DNA from: CAZQFV01 sp964592645
GTDB lineage: Bacteria; Chloroflexota; Chloroflexia; DTKN01
DNA length: 64,000 nt
Assembly (NCBI GenBank): GCA_964592645.1
Contig: CAZQFV010000022.1
Coordinates: forward strand, 1-64,000
Direction: 5' to 3'
Positions 26,792 to 34,287 of this stretch are shown here, in pieces; positions within the stretch are counted from its first letter, which is position 1; each line of letters begins with the position of its first letter. The position numbers and the translations under genes are program-made. The notes beneath the pieces were generated by a model. The model saw only the letters and a program-made list of their open reading frames with translations, was not told where the DNA came from and ran no database searches.

Positions 26792-29539
26792 CTACTCCAG
26801 TTCCGCCAGCCGGATCCGCAGCCGGCGGGCCTCATCCTGGGCGGCGGCCTGGCGCATGCGCTCCTTCTCCACCACCTCCGGGGGCGCCTTGGCCACAAAG
26901 TTGGCGTTGGCCAGCTTGCCCGCGGCGCGGGCGGCCTCGCCCTCGGCCTCGCGCAGCGCCTGCTGCAGGCGGGCCCGTTCGGCGGCGATGTCCACCAGCT
27001 CGGCCAGGGGGAGGAATAGCTCCACCTCGCCCACGACCAACCCCACCGCCTGGCGCGGGCGGTCGGCCAGGTGGTCGGTGAACTCCAGGTGTTCCGGGGC
27101 GATCCGCGCCAACTGCGAGAGGACCTCGGCCTGGGCGCGCAGCATGGCCGTGTGCCGGCCGCCGGCCACGAGGGCCCCGATCCAGTGCCCCGGTTCGACC
27201 TTGCGCTCGGCGCGGGCGTTGCGCACGGCGCGGACGATCTCCATCACCAGGGCGAAATCGGCCTCGGCCCTTTCGTCCAGCGCCGCTATGTCCGGCTCCG
27301 GGTAGGGAGCCGCGATCAGCGCCGGCCCGTAGTTGCCGCCGGCCGCGCCGGGCGCGCCCGTGAGGTGCTGCCACAGCTCCTCGGTGACGAACGGCATGTA
27401 GGGGTGCAGCAGGCGCAGCGCCCCCTCCAGCACTTCCAGCAACACCGCGCGCGCCGCCGCGGCCTGGGTCTCGTCCTTCCCGTAGAGGCGCAGCTTGCTC
27501 ACCTCCAAGTACCAGTCGCAGAACTCGCTCCACAGAAAGTCGTAGATGCGCCGGCCGGCCTCACCGAACTGGTAGGCCGCGATGAGCGCGTTGGCCTCGG
27601 CGACCAGGCGATGGTACCGGGAGCGGATCCAGCGTTCCGGCAGATCGCCACCTTCCGGGGCGCTTTGCTTCCCCGTCTCCAGGTCTGCCCGGCGCTCTCC
27701 CTGCAAGCTCGCCACGACGAACCGCGTCGCGTTCCATATCTTGTTGGCAAAGTTGCGCGCCCCCTCGATCCGCCGCGGGTCCAGGTTCATATCGTTCCCC
27801 GGCGTCGAGGAGGTGGTCATGGTGAAGCGCAGGGCGTCGGCCCCGTACTCCTCGATGATGTGCAGGGGGTCGTACCGATCGGCGTCGGGCATCGATTTGC
27901 TGATCTTTTGCCCGTGCTCGTTGCGGATCAGGCCGTGCAGGTAGATCACGCTGTAGGGCACCCGCCCGGTCATCTCCAGGCCCAGCATCACCTCGCGGGC
28001 CACCCAGAAGAAGAGGATGTCGTACCCCGTCTCGCGCACCGTCGTCGGGTAGTAGTCGGCCATGTCGGCGGTCTCCCGCGGCCAGCCGAGCGTGGAAAAG
28101 GGCCACAGGCCGGAGGAGAACCAGGTGTCCAGGACATCGTCGTCCTGGCGGATGTCCGGGCTGCCGCAGTGGGCGCAGGCCGCCGGGTCGGTGACCGCGC
28201 TCGTCTGCCCGCCGCAACTGCCGCAATACCACACCGGGATGCGGTGGCCCCACCAAAGCTGCCGGGAGATGCACCAATCGCGGATGTTCTCCAACCATTC
28301 GAAATAGGTCTTGTTGAAGCGCTCCGGGATGATGCGGATGCGCCCGTCGCGCACGGCGGCCATGGCCGCCTCGGCCAGGGGCTTGACCTCCACGAACCAT
28401 TGCGTCGAGATGCGCGGCTCGACCACCGTGTGACAGCGCTGGCAGTGGCCGACGGAATGGGCATATTCCTCGATCCGAACCAGCAGGCCCTCGCGCTGCA
28501 GGTCCTCGACCAGGCGCTGCCGGCACTCCAGGCTGTCCTGTCCGGCGTAGGGGCCGGCCGCCTCGGCCATGTGCGCGTCGTCGGTCAACACGTTGACCGT
28601 GGGCAGGTCGTGCCGCCGGCCGATCTCATAGTCGGTGGGGTCGTGCCCCGGCGTCACCTTGACCGCGCCGGTGCCAAAGGCCTGGTCCACGGCCTCGTCG
28701 GCGATGATCGGGACGGCTCGTTCTGCGCCGGGGAGGACGGCCTGCCGGCCGATCAACTCCCGGAAGCGTTCATCCGCCGGGTTGACGGCCACCGCCGTGT
28801 CGCCCAGGAGCGTCTCCGGGCGGGTCGTGGCCACGGTGATAAAGTCGCGGGCGCCGGCCGCCCAGCGGCCGCTACCCCAGCGGGCGCCCGGCCCCGCCCA
28901 GCCCCCGCCCAGGAGGGGGTAACGGATGTACCAGAGGTGCGAGGCCGTTTCCTCGTGGTCCACCTCCAGGTCGGAGATGGCCGAGAGACAGCGCGGGCAC
29001 CAGTTCACCAGGCGCGTCCCCCGGTAGATCAGCCCCTTTTCAAAGAGGTGCACAAAGGCCGTGCGCACGGCAAAGGAGAGCCCCTCGTCTAGCGTGAAGC
29101 GCTCGCGCTCCCAGTCGCAGGAGACCCCCAGCCGGCGGTGCTGGTCGGTGATGCGGGCGCGGTAGACCCGCACCCACTCCCAGACGCGCTCCAGGAAGCG
29201 CTGGCGGCCCAGGTCGTGGCGGGTGCGGCCCTCGCGGGCCAGCTCGCGTTCCACCACGTTCTGCGTGGCGATGCCGGCGTGGTCCACGCCGGGCAGCCAC
29301 AGGGTCGCCTCGCCGCGCATCCGGTGCCAGCGGGTGAGGAGGTCCTCGATGGCCGCGGTCATCGCGTGGCCCAGGTGCAGGGCACCGGTGACGTTGGGCG
29401 GGGGCATGGTGATGACAAAGGGCGGTCGGTCTGCCCCTCCCTGCGGGCGAAAGTAGCCGCCTTCCTCCCAAAACCGGTACAGGCGTTCCTCGACCTGGCG
29501 ATGGTCGTAGGCTTTGGACATCTCGCTGTGTAGGGGCAT
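26792..29539 (-). CDS. valS: Valyl-tRNA synthetase
   Basis: A 915-residue class I synthetase that charges tRNA-Val. The HIGH-type motif is MPPPNVTGALHLGHA near 45-59, and the second signature is KISKSMPDADRYDP near 545. The editing domain (about 190-350) and a zinc-knuckle-like insert (CGSCGG, CAHCGSPDI, about 440-465) are present. The C-terminal coiled-coil arm (about 855-915) includes ERARLQQALREAEGEAARA. ATG 29539 has AGGAGGAA upstream. No T-box leader is seen in the 78 bases ahead of it. A tRNA-Val gene lies elsewhere in the window (5012-5083). Confidence 0.97.
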   Translation of the reverse strand: MPLHSEMSKAYDHRQVEERLYRFWEEGGYFRPQGGADRPPFVITMPPPNVTGALHLGHAMTAAIEDLLTRWHRMRGEATLWLPGVDHAGIATQNVVERELAREGRTRHDLGRQRFLERVWEWVRVYRARITDQHRRLGVSCDWERERFTLDEGLSFAVRTAFVHLFEKGLIYRGTRLVNWCPRCLSAISDLEVDHEETASHLWYIRYPLLGGGWAGPGARWGSGRWAAGARDFITVATTRPETLLGDTAVAVNPADERFRELIGRQAVLPGAERAVPIIADEAVDQAFGTGAVKVTPGHDPTDYEIGRRHDLPTVNVLTDDAHMAEAAGPYAGQDSLECRQRLVEDLQREGLLVRIEEYAHSVGHCQRCHTVVEPRISTQWFVEVKPLAEAAMAAVRDGRIRIIPERFNKTYFEWLENIRDWCISRQLWWGHRIPVWYCGSCGGQTSAVTDPAACAHCGSPDIRQDDDVLDTWFSSGLWPFSTLGWPRETADMADYYPTTVRETGYDILFFWVAREVMLGLEMTGRVPYSVIYLHGLIRNEHGQKISKSMPDADRYDPLHIIEEYGADALRFTMTTSSTPGNDMNLDPRRIEGARNFANKIWNATRFVVASLQGERRADLETGKQSAPEGGDLPERWIRSRYHRLVAEANALIAAYQFGEAGRRIYDFLWSEFCDWYLEVSKLRLYGKDETQAAAARAVLLEVLEGALRLLHPYMPFVTEELWQHLTGAPGAAGGNYGPALIAAPYPEPDIAALDERAEADFALVMEIVRAVRNARAERKVEPGHWIGALVAGGRHTAMLRAQAEVLSQLARIAPEHLEFTDHLADRPRQAVGLVVGEVELFLPLAELVDIAAERARLQQALREAEGEAARAAGKLANANFVAKAPPEVVEKERMRQAAAQDEARRLRIRLAELE

Positions 29540-29617
29540 GGGTGTTCCTCCTAACGATTGTGCTCCGAGGCCGTGATTCCCGACCATAGCAGGGACTGAA
29601 AACCGGCCTTGTCCCCA

Positions 29618-30193
29618 TCACGTCCGCACGACCAGCACCGTCGCATCATCGTGCTCTTTCCGGTACTCCGCCATCACCCGTTCGGCCAGGGCCTGGGGGC
29701 CCTCCTCCAGTTCGCGCATGTGGTTCGGCAGGTGGAAGCGGCTGGAGATGCCGTCGGTGTGCAGGAGAAAGACATCTCCGGGCGTATAGGGATAGCGCAA
29801 CACGTGCAGCCCGGGCAGGCGCACGCCCAGGTAGCCGTAGCGCGTGATCGGTTGGATCAGGCCGCGGCTGTGGGCCAGGAAGCGGACGTTGCCGACCCCG
29901 GCATACTCCAGGCGCAGCGCGGAGGTATCCAGCCGCAGCACCGTCATCATCACCCCGACGCCGCCGGCCGCCAGGATGGTGTAGTGGCAGTAGGCCAGGG
30001 TGTCGGATAGGGCCTCCTCCAGATGCTCGGCCACTCCCTGGATGGCCAGGCGCGAGGAGTGGTTGGCCTTCTCTCCGCTGCCCAGGCCGTCGCTCAGGGC
30101 CAGCACCACCAGGGGGCCGGCCTGGCGAACCAGGTAGGCGTCGCCGCAGACGATATTGCCGGCCTTGGGCTGCTGGGCGATTCCGAATTCCAC
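29618..30193 (-). CDS. Small PP2C/SpoIIE-type protein phosphatase (RsbX-like)
   Basis: A 191-residue single-domain protein. Motifs of the PP2C/SpoIIE fold are visible: NIVCGDAYLV near 13-22 with the metal-binding Asp, VVLALSDGLGSGEKAN near 29-44, YAGVGNVRFLAHS near 97, VFLLHTDGISSRF near 140-152 and the C-terminal EHDDATVLVV. The size and layout match RsbX-like phosphatases, which reset stress-signalling proteins by dephosphorylation. The start is GTG 30193, 3 bases after the EF-G-like gene's stop, so the two are translationally coupled. No anti-sigma or STAS partner lies nearby. Confidence 0.88.
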   Translation of the reverse strand: MEFGIAQQPKAGNIVCGDAYLVRQAGPLVVLALSDGLGSGEKANHSSRLAIQGVAEHLEEALSDTLAYCHYTILAAGGVGVMMTVLRLDTSALRLEYAGVGNVRFLAHSRGLIQPITRYGYLGVRLPGLHVLRYPYTPGDVFLLHTDGISSRFHLPNHMRELEEGPQALAERVMAEYRKEHDDATVLVVRT

Positions 30194-30196
30194 GGT

Positions 30197-32299
30197 TCAA
30201 CGCTCCGGCACTTTGCCATCCCGCAGGCGCTGCTGGACGATGCCTTCGGCCAACGCTGCCGGCACCAGGTCGTGATGGGCATACTCCAGGGTAAAGGTGC
30301 CCCGCCCCTGGGTCAGGCTGCGCAGGTCGGTGGCGTAGCCCTGGGTCTCGGCCAACGGCACGGTCCCTTCGACCTGGCGCTGCCGGCCGCGCGGCAGGAC
30401 CGCCCGCACCTGGCCGCGCCGCCGGCCCAGGTCGGCGATGACCGCCCCGAGGTGCTCCTCGTCCACGTCCACGGTGATCTGCATGAGCGGCTCGATCAGG
30501 GCCGGGCCGGCCTGGCGCACGGCCCGGCGCACGGCCATGGAGCCGGCGATCTCAAAGTCGTTGGCCGCCGAGTCCACCTCGTGCATGCGCCCGCCCACCA
30601 GGACCACGCGCACGTCGGTGACGGGATAGCCGGCCAGGACGCCTTTCTCCAACGCCTGGCGCACGCCGATCTCCACCGGCCGGACAAAGTCGCGGGGAAA
30701 GTCGGCCGGCGCGGCTTCGTTTTCGAAAACCACCCCCGCGCCCCGCTCCAACGGTTCCACGCGCAGCGCCACCTCGGCAAAGTGACCATGGCCGCCACTC
30801 TGTTTTTTGTAGGTCTCGGTCAGCTCAACCGGCTCGCGTACCGTCTCCTGGTAGGCCACCTGCGGCCGGCTGACCCGCGGGACCAGCCCGAACTCGCTGC
30901 GCAGCCGGTCCACTGCGATCTCCAGGTGCAGCTCCCCCAGGCCGGCCAGCGTCTGCTCGCCCGTCTCCGGGTCGTACCGGCTGATCAGCGTGGGGTCCTC
31001 CGCGCACAGCCGGGACACCGCCTGGCGCAGCCGGTCGCGTTCGCCCTCGGAGGCCGCCGCCAGGGCCACGGCGATCACCGGCGCCGGGAACTGCACCGCT
31101 TCCAACAGGATCGGGTGCGCCGGGTCGCAGAGCGTGTCGCCGGTCGCTGCCGACCGCACCCCCACCAGCGCCACCACGTCGCTCGCCGCCATCGCCTCCA
31201 CCTGCTCGCGGCGGTTGCCATGCATCCGGTAGATGCGCCCGACCCGTTCCGCCTTCTCCGCCCGCGGGTTGTAGACCGTCTCCCCGACCCGCAGGGCCCC
31301 CGAGAAGACGCGCACCCAGGTCAGGTGCCCCACGTGCGGGTCGGTGACGATCTTGAAGGCCGCGGCGCAGAAGGGGGCCGCGGGGTCGTCGGGACGCTCG
31401 GCCAGTTCCTCGCCGCTGCCCGGGACGGTCCCCAGGATCGGCGGCATGTCCACCGGGGCCGGCAGGTAGTCGACGATGGCGTCGAGCAGCGGCTGCACGC
31501 CGATGCGGTTGCGCGAGAAGCCGCACAGCACCGGCACCAGCTTGCGGGCGATGGTCGCCCGGCGCAGCGCCGCCCGCAGCGTGGCGCCGTCGGGCTCGTG
31601 CCCCTCCAGGCGTTGTTCCAGCAGGGCGTCGTCGGTCTGGCAGATGGCGTCCACCAGGACCTCGCGGGCGGTGTCGGCAGCGCGCTGCAGTTCCGGTGGG
31701 ATCGGCCTCACCTCGGGGTCGTCGGCGCCCTCGCTCCAGGTCAGCGCCCGCCGCTCCAGCAGGTCCACCACCCCGCAGAAAGCGCCCTCCTGCCCGATGG
31801 GCAGCTGCAGGCGGACGGCGTGCGGGGTGAGGCGGGCGTGGATCTCGTCCAACACGCGCTCGCAGTCGGCCCCCACGCGGTCGAGCTTGTTCAGGAAGAG
31901 GAGCCGCGGCAGGTTCTCGCGGTCGGCGTGCCTCCAGACGGCCGCGGTCTGCGGTTCGACGCCGGCGACGGCGTCGAGGAGGATCACGGCGCCGTCGATC
32001 ACGCGGATGGAACGCACCACCTCGGCCGAGAAGTCGATGTGCCCGGGCGTGTCGATGAGGTTGATGCGGTGCCCGCGCCAGTGGCAAGCCGTGGCCGCCG
32101 AGGTGATGGTGATGCCGCGCTCTCGCTCCTGCTCCATCCAGTCCAGTTGCGTGTTGCCTTCGTCCACGCTGCCCAGGCGGTGGATGCGGCCGGTATAGTA
32201 GAGGATGGCCTCCGAGGTTGTCGTCTTGCCGGCATCGACGTGGGCAAAGATGCCGATGATGCGGACATTTTCGATTGGCGTTGCCGGTTTCTTTTCCAT
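30197..32299 (-). CDS. fusA: EF-G family translation GTPase, possibly a paralogue of EF-G
   Basis: A 700-residue translational GTPase with the full five-domain EF-G layout. The G motifs are AHVDAGKTTT (19-28), RGITITSAA near 64, DTPGHIDF near 84 and NKLDRVGAD near 138. Domain IV starts with KKQSGGHGHFAEV, and HEVDSAANDFEIAGSMA is also present. Main EF-G usually has GGRGQYGHV in domain IV; the GHGHFAEV form fits an EF-G-like paralogue better. No rpsL, rpsG or tuf genes are nearby, which also favours a paralogue. ATG 32299 matches the family N-terminus, although the frame stays open upstream to 32383. A consensus promoter and a terminator hairpin precede it, suggesting regulated read-through. 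Confidence 0.88.
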   Translation of the reverse strand: MEKKPATPIENVRIIGIFAHVDAGKTTTSEAILYYTGRIHRLGSVDEGNTQLDWMEQERERGITITSAATACHWRGHRINLIDTPGHIDFSAEVVRSIRVIDGAVILLDAVAGVEPQTAAVWRHADRENLPRLLFLNKLDRVGADCERVLDEIHARLTPHAVRLQLPIGQEGAFCGVVDLLERRALTWSEGADDPEVRPIPPELQRAADTAREVLVDAICQTDDALLEQRLEGHEPDGATLRAALRRATIARKLVPVLCGFSRNRIGVQPLLDAIVDYLPAPVDMPPILGTVPGSGEELAERPDDPAAPFCAAAFKIVTDPHVGHLTWVRVFSGALRVGETVYNPRAEKAERVGRIYRMHGNRREQVEAMAASDVVALVGVRSAATGDTLCDPAHPILLEAVQFPAPVIAVALAAASEGERDRLRQAVSRLCAEDPTLISRYDPETGEQTLAGLGELHLEIAVDRLRSEFGLVPRVSRPQVAYQETVREPVELTETYKKQSGGHGHFAEVALRVEPLERGAGVVFENEAAPADFPRDFVRPVEIGVRQALEKGVLAGYPVTDVRVVLVGGRMHEVDSAANDFEIAGSMAVRRAVRQAGPALIEPLMQITVDVDEEHLGAVIADLGRRRGQVRAVLPRGRQRQVEGTVPLAETQGYATDLRSLTQGRGTFTLEYAHHDLVPAALAEGIVQQRLRDGKVPER

Positions 32300-32325
32300 A
32301 GCCTTGACCCTGGCGCCGGGCCAAC

Positions 32326-32352
32326 AAAAAACTCTCGTCGCCAGGACGAGAG
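32326..32352 (-). terminator. Intrinsic terminator in the leader of the EF-G family gene (attenuator candidate)
   Basis: On the minus strand: CTCTCGTC (32352-32345), loop CTGGC, GACGAGAG (32339-32332), then six T (32331-32326). It lies between the promoter at 32401-32429 and the start codon at 32299. An alternative hairpin, 32357-32361 with 32342-32346, would tie up one arm. Confidence 0.75.
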
Positions 32353-32400
32353 GAGATCCTGCGGTGCCCCATTGCTTCAACACGTCGCTGTGTCGAGCAG

Positions 32401-32429
32401 ATTATAATGGTAAGGCGACATCCTGTCAA
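32401..32429 (-). promoter_or_regulatory. Perfect-consensus promoter of the EF-G family gene
   Basis: On the minus strand: TTGACA (32424-32429), 17-base spacer, TATAAT (32401-32406). Predicted transcription start is near 32394, giving a leader of about 95 bases. Confidence 0.88.
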
Positions 32430-32445
32430 CTGGTGCTGCTGTTGT

Positions 32446-32473
32446 ATTATACAACGACGGCCTATGGCGTCAA
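32446..32473 (-). promoter_or_regulatory. Second upstream promoter, minus strand
   Basis: On the minus strand: TTGACG (32468-32473), 16-base spacer, TATAAT (32446-32451). It would give a longer leader for the same gene. Confidence 0.55.
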
Positions 32474-32479
32474 GACGCC

Positions 32480-32508
32480 TTGACTAAAAGCCGAATCCCG
32501 GTTACAAT
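32480..32508 (+). promoter_or_regulatory. Promoter of the PrsW-like/protease operon
   Basis: TTGACT (32480-32485), 17-base spacer, TACAAT (32503-32508). It implies a leader of about 180 bases, divergent from the EF-G promoters. Confidence 0.7.
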
Positions 32509-32657
32509 AGCGTCATCGGGCTACCAGGCACGATCCCCTTTCCATTCGACCTGCAACTTTTCGCCCTGGCAAGTTCGTATACGCAATCAGCAACGCTGCT
32601 TCCCCAGGCGGCGAAACCAAGGAGGTGGTTGCTTCGCTCATCCCTTTTCGTCTGCTA

Positions 32658-32677
32658 CCCCGGCGCGAGCGCCGGGG
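32658..32677 (+). promoter_or_regulatory. GC-rich hairpin in the leader of the PrsW-like gene
   Basis: An 8-bp stem (32658-32665 with 32670-32677) with loop CGAG, 20 bases before the start codon and just upstream of the ribosome binding site. No T tract follows, so it is not a terminator. It could affect translation or mRNA stability. No known riboswitch is recognised in 32509-32697. Confidence 0.5.
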
Positions 32678-32697
32678 GCGTCCAAGAAGGAGGACCC

Positions 32698-33642
32698 ATG
32701 GAGCAACGCACCGTCTGTTGTGTCTGTGAAAAGCCCATCGCCGGGGAGGTCTTTCACATCGGCAACCGCCCCTACGATGCCGACTGTTACCGCAAGGTGA
32801 CGCGCAATCGGCGCAGCGTCTGGTGGGCCAGCCTGGTCGGAGTCCTTGTCCTGATCGTCTTCGTGGCCCTCGTGGCCTTCATCGCCGGCCAGACCCATCC
32901 CACCCTGGAAGGTGGTGCCCTGCTGCTCGTCGGCGTCGCCCTGGCCCTGGTTCCCGCCCTCGTCTGGCTCGTCTTCTTCTACCTCCAGGATGTCCGTGAG
33001 CCGGAGCCCAAGGGCCTGGTCTTGGGCGTCTTTGTCCTGGGCGCCCTGGTCGGGCAGGCCGTGGGCATCCCCCTGGTCGAGCAGGTCTACCGCACCCAGG
33101 ATTGGTTCGGCGCTTCGCCCCTCTACCATATCCTGGGGGCGATCCTGGTCACCGGTTTCATCGAGACCTTTTTGGTCTATGCCACCGTCCGCTACACCGT
33201 GTACAACGCTGCCGAGTTCGATGAGCGCGTCGACGGCATCGTCTACGCCACCGCCGCGGCCCTGGGCTACGCCACCGTAGTCAACATCAACTATGTGGTG
33301 CAGAGCGGCGGCGTGGACCTGGTGTCGGGCATCCTGCGCATCGCCGAGACGGCCCTGGCCATGGCGGCCTTCGGGGGGCTGCTGGGCTTTTTCCTGGGCC
33401 GCTGCAAGTTCGAGGATGAGCCGCTCTGGTGGATGCCGGCCGGCCTGGTACTGGTCGCCGTCCTCGACGGCCTCTTTATCTACTTCCGCGGAGAGATCAC
33501 CACCACCGGCCTCGCCGCCGGAGGCTACAACCCCTGGCCCGGCCTCATCCTGGGCGCCGGACTCTCCCTGGTCACCTTTGGCGTGCTCTTTTACCTCATC
33601 CAGCGGCTGGGGCGCCAACTGCCCCAGGCCCGTGAGCCCTAG
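32698..33642 (+). CDS. PrsW-like membrane protein with N-terminal zinc site; catalytic residues apparently lost
   Basis: A 314-residue protein with about eight membrane helices. The N-terminus has a small zinc-site pattern (CCVCEKP near 7-13 and DADCY near 28-32). The membrane part matches the PrsW family of intramembrane proteases: LQDVREPEPKGL, GIVYATAAALGYATVVNINY and GLLGFFLGRCKF. The expected EExxK box, however, reads GFIETFLVY, with the second Glu and the Lys replaced. The family His before the GFFLG segment is replaced by Met. An inactive or altered enzyme is likely. The start has AAGGAGG upstream. It is first of a three-gene run with a single-TM protein (14-base gap) and a secreted serine protease. 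Confidence 0.82.
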   Translation: MEQRTVCCVCEKPIAGEVFHIGNRPYDADCYRKVTRNRRSVWWASLVGVLVLIVFVALVAFIAGQTHPTLEGGALLLVGVALALVPALVWLVFFYLQDVREPEPKGLVLGVFVLGALVGQAVGIPLVEQVYRTQDWFGASPLYHILGAILVTGFIETFLVYATVRYTVYNAAEFDERVDGIVYATAAALGYATVVNINYVVQSGGVDLVSGILRIAETALAMAAFGGLLGFFLGRCKFEDEPLWWMPAGLVLVAVLDGLFIYFRGEITTTGLAAGGYNPWPGLILGAGLSLVTFGVLFYLIQRLGRQLPQAREP

Positions 33643-33656
33643 CAAAGGAGGCCCCC

Positions 33657-34247
33657 ATGGTTGAAGACATCCGCGCACGGGCCCAGCGGCGCGACCGCTG
33701 GGTGAGCTGGATCGTAGTGGCCATCTTTGTGATCGCCCTGGTCCTGGGCTGGGTCGTCAAGACCCTCGCCGAGTCCCGCACCGTCGCCTACGACGACGGC
33801 GCTATCCGCATCCACTACCCTGCCGGCTGGTTCAAGGCCCAGGCCACGGCCCCTGCCCTCCTCCAGGTGGAGGACAAGTGGGCCCGGCCGTTCCGCACCA
33901 CCCTGACGCTGGAGAGGCGGCCCCTGCCCCCCGATGTCGGCAAGCCGCTGGCCCTGCTGCAGCAGACCCTGACCCTCGAACGGGCCCGCAACCTGACCGC
34001 CTACCGCGTCCTGGAAACGGAGGAATCGGTCGTCATCGGCCGCTATGCCGCCATGCACGTCACCTTCGCCTACGTGGAGTCCAACCCGGACCCGTTTATG
34101 GAAACGATGCCGGTGGTCATACACGGCGAGGACTATATCGTCCCGGACGGCGACCAGGCCTATGTCTTTACCCTGACCGCTGCCGAGGACAACTATGCCC
34201 AGGCGCAGCGCTTCCTGCAAAACTTCGTCCGCTCTTTCGAGAAGTAG
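33657..34247 (+). CDS. Single-TM membrane-anchored protein, function unknown
   Basis: A 196-residue protein: a short basic N-terminus, one membrane helix (about 17-38) and an outside-facing domain of about 155 residues. The domain has alternating beta strands and the segments IRIHYPAGWFKAQA and VTFAYVESNPDPF. The look is similar to PsbP-like or DUF domains found in exported proteins, but I do not recognise the family. The start has AAAGGAGG upstream, 14 bases after the PrsW-like gene. The protease gene starts 40 bases later, so the three are probably one operon. Confidence 0.78.
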   Translation: MVEDIRARAQRRDRWVSWIVVAIFVIALVLGWVVKTLAESRTVAYDDGAIRIHYPAGWFKAQATAPALLQVEDKWARPFRTTLTLERRPLPPDVGKPLALLQQTLTLERARNLTAYRVLETEESVVIGRYAAMHVTFAYVESNPDPFMETMPVVIHGEDYIVPDGDQAYVFTLTAAEDNYAQAQRFLQNFVRSFEK

Positions 34248-34287
34248 GCGGAACGGACACGGCCGGCGACTCTGCCGGCAGGAGGAC

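Noticed and set aside
29540..29617. T-box or other tRNA-sensing leader before valS
   Set aside because: The 78-base space has no specifier stem, T-box sequence or terminator hairpin.
32300..32383. Longer N-terminus for the EF-G family protein from GTG 32383
   Set aside because: The extension runs through the terminator hairpin and does not resemble EF-G; the family N-terminus begins at ATG 32299.
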